64,000 nucleotides of DNA from DATAGF01 sp963813355. GTDB taxonomy: Bacteria; Actinomycetota; Thermoleophilia; Miltoncostaeales; Miltoncostaeaceae. This document shows, piece after piece, positions 59,121-64,000 of this stretch; position 1 is the first letter of the stretch, and each line of letters starts with the position of its first letter. A program made the translations under genes and the position numbers. The DNA is taken from contig CAWEYS010000016.1 in assembly GCA_963813355.1 (NCBI GenBank), positions 1-64,000 on the forward strand, in the 5' to 3' direction. Under the pieces are notes generated by a model that saw only the letters and a program-made list of their open reading frames with translations, did not search any database and was not told where the DNA came from.

Positions 59121-59818
59121 GGCGCGACGATCTCGCCGCGCCCGACGCGGCGCTGCTCCCGGGCGATGATGCGGTCGAGGATCCAGATCAGCGGGAGCGT
59201 GAAGACGAGGTAGAAGACGACCGCGACCGTCAGGGTGGTGGAGTTGAACGTGACCGCCTGGGCGTCGCGGGCGACCCCGACCACGTCCTGGACCGCGATG
59301 ACGCTCACGAGGGCCACGTCCTTGGTGAGGGCGATGAAGTCGTTCATCAGCGGGGGCAGCACGCGGCGCACGGCCTGGGGCACGATCACGAGCCGCATCG
59401 TCTGGCCGTTGCTCATCCCGAGGCTGCGGGCCGCCTCGGTCTGGCCCCGGTCCACCGACTCGATCCCCGCCCGGTAGACCTCGGCGATGTAGGCCGCGTA
59501 CACCAGCCCGAGCCCGATGAAGCCGATCTGGAAGCCCGTCAGGTCCTCGACGACCGGGATCGGCAGGAACGGGAAGCTCACGTACATGATGATCAGGACC
59601 AGCAGCGCCGGCACGGCGCGGAAGAAGTTGATGTACGCGATCGCGAGGAACCGCACCCACCCGGCGCGCCGCAGCACCGCCAGGAACAGGCCCAGGGCGA
59701 GCGCGATGACCTCGGCGAGCAGCGCGATCTGGATCGTGACCCAGAAGCCGCGCGCCAGGTCGCCGAGGTAGGGGCGGGCCGAGTCCCAGTCGAGGTACTG
59801 CTGGACGACCTGGTCCAC
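59117..59818 (-). CDS. polar amino-acid ABC transporter, permease
   Basis: A 233-residue inner-membrane permease with five helices and the His/Glu-type EAA loop (EAARSLGMSNGQTMRLVIVPQAVRRVLPP). It pairs as a homodimer with the ATPase encoded next to it. GTG start 59818, 30 bases after the binding-protein stop. Confidence 0.93.
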   Translation of the reverse strand: MDQVVQQYLDWDSARPYLGDLARGFWVTIQIALLAEVIALALGLFLAVLRRAGWVRFLAIAYINFFRAVPALLVLIIMYVSFPFLPIPVVEDLTGFQIGFIGLGLVYAAYIAEVYRAGIESVDRGQTEAARSLGMSNGQTMRLVIVPQAVRRVLPPLMNDFIALTKDVALVSVIAVQDVVGVARDAQAVTFNSTTLTVAVVFYLVFTLPLIWILDRIIAREQRRVGRGEIVAP

Positions 59819-59847
59819 GCCCCTGCCCCCCGCCCCTCAGCCCACGA

Positions 59848-60705
59848 TCACCCGGCGAGCGGGTCCTCTCCTGGCGCCGGCGGATCCTCGCCGAACCACT
59901 TGCGGAAGATCTCGTCGTAGGTCCCGTTCTCCCTGATCTCGGCGAGGCCTGCGTTGAACGCGTCGCGCAGCGCCGGGTTCTCCTTCGGGAACACCAGGCC
60001 GTAGTTCTCGATGGTGGGGTTCCGCGACACGATCTTGAAGTCGTCGCGCCTCGCGGCCGCGTACGCCGAGACGGCGAAGTCGTTGATGACGGCGTCGACC
60101 CGGCCGGCGGCGAGCGCGTTGAAGGCGTCGTCGATGATCTCGTAGCGGGAGACCTCGGCCCCCTGGACGGTGGCGGCGAGGTCGGCGCCCGTGGTGCCGC
60201 GCTGGGCCCCGATCTTCTTGCCCTGGAGGTCGTCGAGGCTCGTGATGTCCGAGTCCTTCTGGACCATCACCGACTGCGTCGCGACGAAGTAGGGGTCGCC
60301 GAAGTCGATCTGCTTGGCCCGCTCCGGCGTGATGGAGAACGACGAGGCCGACATGTCGAAGCGGCCCTGGGCGACGCTCAGGATGATGGTGTCGAACGGC
60401 TGCCGGATGAACTCGACGTCGGTGATGCCGATGCCCGGCGTGGCGGCGATGGCCTTCACCATGTCGACGTCGAAGCCGATGGCCTCGGTCGAGCCCGGCT
60501 CGGTGAACTCGAAGGGCGCGTAGGGGATGTCCGACGCGACCTGGAGCTTCCCGGCCTCGAGCAGCCCGAGGTCGGCCGCCGCCGACGTGGCCGCGGCGGT
60601 GTCCGCCGCGCCCCCCTCGTCGTCGTCGTCACCGCATGCCGCGAGCCCCATCGTGAGCCCGACGGCCACGAGCAGAGCCGTGAGAACGATCAGCCATCTC
60701 CGCAT
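59848..60705 (-). CDS. polar amino-acid ABC transporter, substrate-binding lipoprotein
   Basis: A 285-residue family 3 solute-binding lipoprotein. The signal peptide ends in the lipobox LAAC with lipid-anchored Cys24. KLQVASDIPYAPFEFTEPGSTEAIGFDVDMVKAI and FDMSASSFSITPERAKQIDFGDPYF are typical of amino-acid binders. Arg in the TPERAKQ segment usually binds the substrate carboxylate. ATG 60705 has GAGAGGGG upstream. A TAGGGT -10-like box lies at 60742-60737. First gene of the three-gene transporter unit. Confidence 0.93.
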   Translation of the reverse strand: MRRWLIVLTALLVAVGLTMGLAACGDDDDEGGAADTAAATSAAADLGLLEAGKLQVASDIPYAPFEFTEPGSTEAIGFDVDMVKAIAATPGIGITDVEFIRQPFDTIILSVAQGRFDMSASSFSITPERAKQIDFGDPYFVATQSVMVQKDSDITSLDDLQGKKIGAQRGTTGADLAATVQGAEVSRYEIIDDAFNALAAGRVDAVINDFAVSAYAAARRDDFKIVSRNPTIENYGLVFPKENPALRDAFNAGLAEIRENGTYDEIFRKWFGEDPPAPGEDPLAG

Positions 60706-60739
60706 GTGCGCCCCTCTCCCAGTCCGGATTCGGCGGACC

Positions 60740-60931
60740 CTAGAGCAGCGACTCCCACGCCACTAGGGCCGCGGCGACAAGCGCGTCGTCGGCCGGGTCG
60801 GCCCCGGCGGCGGCCACGGCGGCCGCGAGCTCGTCCGGGTCGACCTCGAAGGGCTCGTCGTCGGGCAGCGCCTCGCGCAGCGCGGCCCCGAGGGCCTCCG
60901 GGTCCCGCAGGGGCCGCGAGGCCGCGGTCAG
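60740..60931 (-). CDS. 63-residue acidic protein with a CTG start
   Basis: A small frame with an acidic, helical product (EALPDDEPFEVDPDELAAAVAAAGADPADDALVAAALVAW). Its only possible start is CTG 60931, overlapping the stop of the membrane-protein gene as CTGA. That is the same coupling seen with GTGA and ATGA elsewhere. Composition and codon use fit a real gene. No family recognised. It lies between the transporter operon and the two-helix membrane protein. Confidence 0.5.
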   Translation of the reverse strand: MTAASRPLRDPEALGAALREALPDDEPFEVDPDELAAAVAAAGADPADDALVAAALVAWESLL

Positions 60932-61143
60932 AAGAGGTTGACGGCCGCCGCCGCGGCCAGGATGAGGATGATCCCGCCGTATCCGATGTAGCCGCTGGCC
61001 AGCAGGAGGACGCCGAGGGCGGCGAGCAGCACGGCGAGCGTCGCCCAGGACGCCTTGCCGAGACCGCTGGCGCCGAGCTCCCAGCCGGTCTCCGGCGGCC
61101 GCGCCGGGCGCCGCGCCTTCGGCTTCTCGGTCGTGGGGCTCAC
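60928..61143 (-). CDS. small two-helix membrane protein
   Basis: A 71-residue protein with a basic cytosolic N terminus (KPKARRPARPPE) and two hydrophobic helices (ATLAVLLAALGVLLLAS and GIILILAAAAAVNLF). No family recognised. GTG 61143 is preferred because it starts the coherent basic region. It is coupled downstream to the 63-residue gene and divergent from the peroxiredoxin. Confidence 0.65.
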   Translation of the reverse strand: MSPTTEKPKARRPARPPETGWELGASGLGKASWATLAVLLAALGVLLLASGYIGYGGIILILAAAAAVNLF

Positions 61144-61220
61144 CGCGCCCACGTTAGCGGGCCGACCGCGGCCCTGCACCGTACCCTGGGGTGCGACCGC
61201 CGCGGCCGAGGGAGACGCAG

Positions 61221-61691
61221 ATGCCGATCGAGGTGGGCCAGGAGGCCCCGGACTTCACCCTCAAGGACGCCGGCAACGAGGACGTGGCGCTCTCGTCCTT
61301 CCGCGGGCGCAAGAACGTCGTGCTCGTGTTCTACCCGCTGGCCTTCAGCAGCAACTGCACCCGCCAGCTGACCGACATCGGCGAGCACGAGGCCCGCTAC
61401 GCCGGCGACGAGGCCCAGGTGATCGGGGTCTCGGTCGACAGCCGCTACGTCCAGGGGCGGTTCGCCCAGGACCTCGGGCTGCGCGACACGATCCTGCTGG
61501 CCGACTTCGAGCCCAAGGGCGCCGTCAGCCGCCGCTACGGCGTCTACCTCGACGAACGCGGCTACTCCGGCCGCGCGACCTTCGTCATCGACAGGGCCGG
61601 CGTCGTCCGGAGCGCCTCGCTCACGGACACGCCCTCCGAGATCCCCGACGAGGAGGAGTACTTCCGGGCGCTCGCGGTCTGCAACCTCTGA
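61221..61691 (+). CDS. AhpE-type peroxiredoxin
   Basis: A 156-residue thioredoxin-fold peroxidase reducing peroxides through one peroxidatic Cys, in YPLAFSSNCTRQL (about Cys45). The usual Thr of PxxxTxxC is Ser, a conservative change. A second Cys near the C terminus (AVCNL) may be resolving or incidental. The AFxxxC context matches the AhpE subgroup of actinobacteria. ATG 61221 has GAGGGAG six bases upstream. A TACCCT -10-like box lies at 61182-61187. Confidence 0.88.
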   Translation: MPIEVGQEAPDFTLKDAGNEDVALSSFRGRKNVVLVFYPLAFSSNCTRQLTDIGEHEARYAGDEAQVIGVSVDSRYVQGRFAQDLGLRDTILLADFEPKGAVSRRYGVYLDERGYSGRATFVIDRAGVVRSASLTDTPSEIPDEEEYFRALAVCNL

Positions 61692-61849
61692 GCCTGAATC
61701 CGGCGATCGATCGTGGATGCGGGGCGTGCGGGCGCCGAGTCAGGCGGGTTCGGGGGCCACGCGCAGGGTGACCCCTTCGGGTTGACCCCGAACCCGCATG
61801 GCGAGAGCGACCGCGCGTTCCGCGCCGCGAGCGGCGCCGGATTCAGGCT
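61691..61849. repeat. nested inverted-repeat element filling a convergent intergenic gap
   Basis: A perfect 15-base outer inverted repeat, AGCCTGAATCCGGCG at 61691-61705 and its complement at 61835-61849, encloses a perfect 12-base inner repeat, GCGGGTTCGGGG at 61744-61755 and its complement at 61786-61797. The innermost loop can form ACCC/GGGT. The element begins at the last base of the peroxiredoxin stop and ends two bases before the rlmN stop. It could be a bidirectional terminator or a small palindromic repeat element. It has no coding capacity. Confidence 0.65.
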
Positions 61850-61851
61850 GG

Positions 61852-62856
61852 TCAGCGGACCCGGGCCAGCTGGCCGCAGGCCGCGGCGACGTCGGCCCCG
61901 CGCGACCGGCGCACCGACGCCTCCAGGCCCGCGTCGGCGAGCGCCCGCAGGAACGCCTCGCGCCGGGCCCGCGGGCTGGCGCGGTAGCCCCCGTCGGTCG
62001 GGTTGTACTCGATGACGTTCACGTGGAAGCGGCCGTCGCGCAGCAGCCCGGCCAGGCGCCGCGCGTCCGCCGGGGCGTCGTTCACGCCGTCGAGCAGCAG
62101 GTACTCGATGAACACCCGCCGGCCGGTGCGGTCGCAGTAGCGACGGGCCGCCGCGAGCAGGCTGGCGATCGGGTAGCGCGCGTTGATCGGCATCAGCGCC
62201 CCGCGCGTGCGGTCGTCGGCCGCGTGCAGCGAGATCGCCAGCCGCACCGGCAGGGGGTGCTCGGCCAGGCGGGCGATGCCGGGGACCCAGCCCACGGTCG
62301 AGATCGCGATGCGTCGCGGCGACAGCCCCAGCCCCTGCGGCGCCGCGATCTCCCCGCAGGCCTCGAGCACCGCGTCGAGGTTCTGCAGCGGCTCGCCCAT
62401 CCCCATGAAGACGGCGTTGGTCAGGCGGGCGCCCTGGGCGTCGGCCTCCCGCGCGGCGAGCACCGCCTGGTCGAGGATCTCCGCCGCGGTCAGGTCCCGG
62501 CCCGCGCCCATCGCCCCGGTCGCGCAGAAGCGGCACCCGAGCGCGCACCCCGCCTGGCTCGACACGCAGACGGTCCGCCGGCCCGCGCCGTGGGCGATCA
62601 GCACCGCCTCGACCACGGCGCCGTCGCCCGCGCGCAGCCCCCACTTCACCGTGCCGTCGCGCGAGACGGCGCGGGCGTCGGGCGACAGCGCCCAGAAGGG
62701 CAGGACGTCGGCCAGCCGCTCGCGCAGCGCGCGCGGCAGCGCCGTCACCTCGTCCCACCGCTCGGCGCCGGCGCGCTGCGCGTCGGCCGCCTGGCGGGCG
62801 CGGTAGGCGGGCTCGCCCCAGTCGGCGAGCAGCGTGGCGAGGGCGTCGCGGTCCAC
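61852..62856 (-). CDS. rlmN: 23S rRNA (adenine-2503-C2)-methyltransferase RlmN
   Basis: A 334-residue radical SAM enzyme methylating A2503 of 23S rRNA, and A37 of some tRNAs in other bacteria. The cluster Cys are 104, 108 and 111 (CALGCRFC). TNAVFMGMGEPLQN, AISTVGWVPGI, LAISLHAADD and the late HVNVIEYNP are typical. The second catalytic Cys is in the GADVAAACGQL end. Length normal. GTG start. Confidence 0.95.
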   Translation of the reverse strand: MDRDALATLLADWGEPAYRARQAADAQRAGAERWDEVTALPRALRERLADVLPFWALSPDARAVSRDGTVKWGLRAGDGAVVEAVLIAHGAGRRTVCVSSQAGCALGCRFCATGAMGAGRDLTAAEILDQAVLAAREADAQGARLTNAVFMGMGEPLQNLDAVLEACGEIAAPQGLGLSPRRIAISTVGWVPGIARLAEHPLPVRLAISLHAADDRTRGALMPINARYPIASLLAAARRYCDRTGRRVFIEYLLLDGVNDAPADARRLAGLLRDGRFHVNVIEYNPTDGGYRASPRARREAFLRALADAGLEASVRRSRGADVAAACGQLARVR

Positions 62857-62865
62857 GCCTCGACG

Positions 62866-63879
62866 TTAGCCGAGAAGGGCCGCGGACAGCCGGCGCAGCT
62901 CCGCGGGCACGTCGCCGCCGGGCTGGATCGCGAGCTCGGTGACGCCGTCGGCCTCGAGCGTCGCGGCGCGCTCGCGCAGCTGGGAGGCGGTGCCGGTCAG
63001 AGAGAAGCGGGCGACGTTCTCGGCGGTCACGATGGCCTGGTCCTGTGGGAGCGTGAGCTCGATCAGGTGGCCGCGGTGAAGCTCCTGGTGGCGGCGCTCG
63101 GGCGGCAGGGCCTCGGCCACCGCCGCCACGTAGCGGGCCGCCTGCTCCCGCAGCGCGGGGTCGAGCCCCTCCAGCCGCCAGGGCTGCTCGGCGAAGGCGT
63201 GGAAGGCGACCGCGACCACCGGCCCCACCGCGGCGCGCAGCCGCGGCGAGTCGAGCGGCTCCCCCTCGTCGGCGACCGCGCCGACCGCGTGCACCACCAG
63301 CGGCAGCCCCGGCCCGATCGCGGCGCGCAGGAGCCCGAGGCCGCCCGGGTAGAAGACGCCGGTCATCGCCCCGTCGCCCAGGCGGCGGGCGAGGGCCTGG
63401 GCCCGCTCGCCCCGGCACGAGACGTAGATCGGCACCGGCCCGTCGCCCTGAGCCCCCGGCACCGGCATGTCGCGCACCGGCCGGCCGCCCTCGGCGTGGG
63501 CGCGCTCGTCGCCGGCGAGCAGCCCGCGCAGGTCCTCGACCTCGCGCGCCAGCGCGGCCAGCGGCACCGGCCCCAGGCCGAGGGTGAAGCGGCCCGTGAA
63601 CCCGGCGCCGACGGCGACGCGCACCCGGCCCGGCGCGAGGGCGGTGAGGGTCCGCAGCGCCGCGACCGTCGCCACGGGGGCGCGCAGCCCCGGCACCAGC
63701 ACGCCGACCCCCAGCTCGATGCGCCGGGTCCGGTCGGCCGCCCGCGCCAGCGCCGCGAACGGGTCGTGGTACAGGAGGGGCGAGTCGTAGCACCAGGCCG
63801 ACGCGAACCCCAGCTCCTCGGCCAGGGCGATGTGGCCCGGCGTGTCGCGCACCGGCGCCAGGAAGACGCCGACCCTCAC
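62866..63879 (-). CDS. LLM-class (F420- or flavin-dependent) oxidoreductase
   Basis: A 337-residue luciferase-like TIM barrel. It starts VGVFLAPVRDTPGHIALAEELGFASAWCYDSPLLYHDP, then RRIELGVGVLVPGLRAPVATVAALRTLTALAPGRVRVAVGAGFTGR, close to actinobacterial F420-dependent reductases such as methylene-tetrahydromethanopterin-reductase-like proteins. The cofactor cannot be proved. GTG start overlaps the stop of the upstream gene (GTGA), nine bases before rlmN. Confidence 0.85.
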   Translation of the reverse strand: MRVGVFLAPVRDTPGHIALAEELGFASAWCYDSPLLYHDPFAALARAADRTRRIELGVGVLVPGLRAPVATVAALRTLTALAPGRVRVAVGAGFTGRFTLGLGPVPLAALAREVEDLRGLLAGDERAHAEGGRPVRDMPVPGAQGDGPVPIYVSCRGERAQALARRLGDGAMTGVFYPGGLGLLRAAIGPGLPLVVHAVGAVADEGEPLDSPRLRAAVGPVVAVAFHAFAEQPWRLEGLDPALREQAARYVAAVAEALPPERRHQELHRGHLIELTLPQDQAIVTAENVARFSLTGTASQLRERAATLEADGVTELAIQPGGDVPAELRRLSAALLG

Positions 63880-64000
63880 CGCGGCACCGGCGCGTCGAGC
63901 GAGGGCGGGGGCGGGGCGACGGCCGCGGGCGCCCGCGCGTCCAGGCGCGGCATGCGCGAGGCCGCGAGGGCCGCCAGCAGCAGGAAGCCCGCGGCCGCCA
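63876..64000 (-). CDS. C-terminal end of a membrane protein cut by the window edge
   Basis: The 40 visible residues are a hydrophobic helix (AAAGFLLLAALAASR) followed by a Pro/Ala-rich tail ending VPR, as in the last helix and tail of an MFS-type transporter. The stop overlaps the oxidoreductase start (GTGA). Confidence 0.5.
   Translation of the reverse strand, partial: AAAGFLLLAALAASRMPRLDARAPAAVAPPPPSLDAPVPR

Noticed and set aside
1..64000. CRISPR arrays, tRNA or rRNA genes, insertion sequences
   Set aside because: None recognised on reading both strands. Intergenic gaps are too short for rRNA or IS elements, and no spaced repeats or transposase motifs occur.

Overview
The window is very GC-rich, tightly packed bacterial chromosome. 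Third codon positions are almost all G or C, GTG starts are common, and neighbouring genes often share a GTGA, ATGA or CTGA start/stop overlap. The gene mix (glucosyl-3-phosphoglycerate synthase, MSMEG_05xx-family nitrogen genes, two luciferase-like flavin monooxygenases, SpoIID and SpoIVB-like exported proteins, OmpR-type two-component pair, leaderless-looking promoters) points to Actinobacteriota, most likely class Thermoleophilia. That placement is inference. No rRNA, tRNA, CRISPR array, transposase, phage gene or replication origin was seen, and no gene-free stretch exceeds 300 bases.

Layout. 1-10 kb: hydrolases, a hydrolase-LuxR fusion, a Vps62-like membrane protein, class I fructose-bisphosphate aldolase, a flavin oxidase and a glutamate dehydrogenase. 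10-17 kb: CcdA and a nucleotide-sugar set (2-epimerase, 6-dehydrogenase, Gfo/Idh dehydrogenase, left-handed beta-helix acetyltransferase) resembling the UDP-diacetamido-uronate pathway. 16.8-21 kb: a SpoIVB-like/SpoIID pair and a glycosyltransferase. 21-39 kb: the most interesting part, described below. 39-46 kb: methyltransferase, HpnB-like glycosyltransferase, dTDP-sugar genes rfbA/rfbD/rfbB, gpgS and glycerate kinase. 46-54 kb: sensor kinase/response regulator, HtrA protease, MscL with an extra C-terminal domain, and a secreted seven-repeat RCC1 propeller. 54-58.4 kb: 2-oxoacid dehydrogenase E1alpha/E1beta/E2 with lipB. 58.4-64 kb: polar amino-acid ABC transporter, peroxiredoxin, rlmN, F420-type oxidoreductase.

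The 21-39 kb locus combines two gene sets. One is the Nit1C / nitrogen-starvation set (MSMEG_0565-0572, sll0783-0787): NitB-, NitD- (radical SAM), NitE- (GNAT) and NitF-like (AIR synthase) proteins and the MSMEG_0565-type glycosyltransferase. The usual nitrilase is missing; an amidohydrolase and an unrecognised 208-residue protein sit in its place. The other is the oxamate-carbamoyltransferase set: FdrA/AllF, DUF1116/AllG, DUF2877/AllH and carbamate kinase. Between them lie a DapDC-type decarboxylase, a flavin monooxygenase and an aminotransferase-fold protein whose PLP lysine is replaced by histidine. Together they suggest an undescribed route for recovering nitrogen or carbamoyl groups from a small nitrogenous compound.

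Sequence caution. Several genes are broken by single-base shifts. The shifts cluster at 36.0-37.8 kb and 42.4-42.9 kb, with single events near 5.57, 56.43 and 58.21 kb. They look like assembly indels, and these genes are annotated across the shifts.
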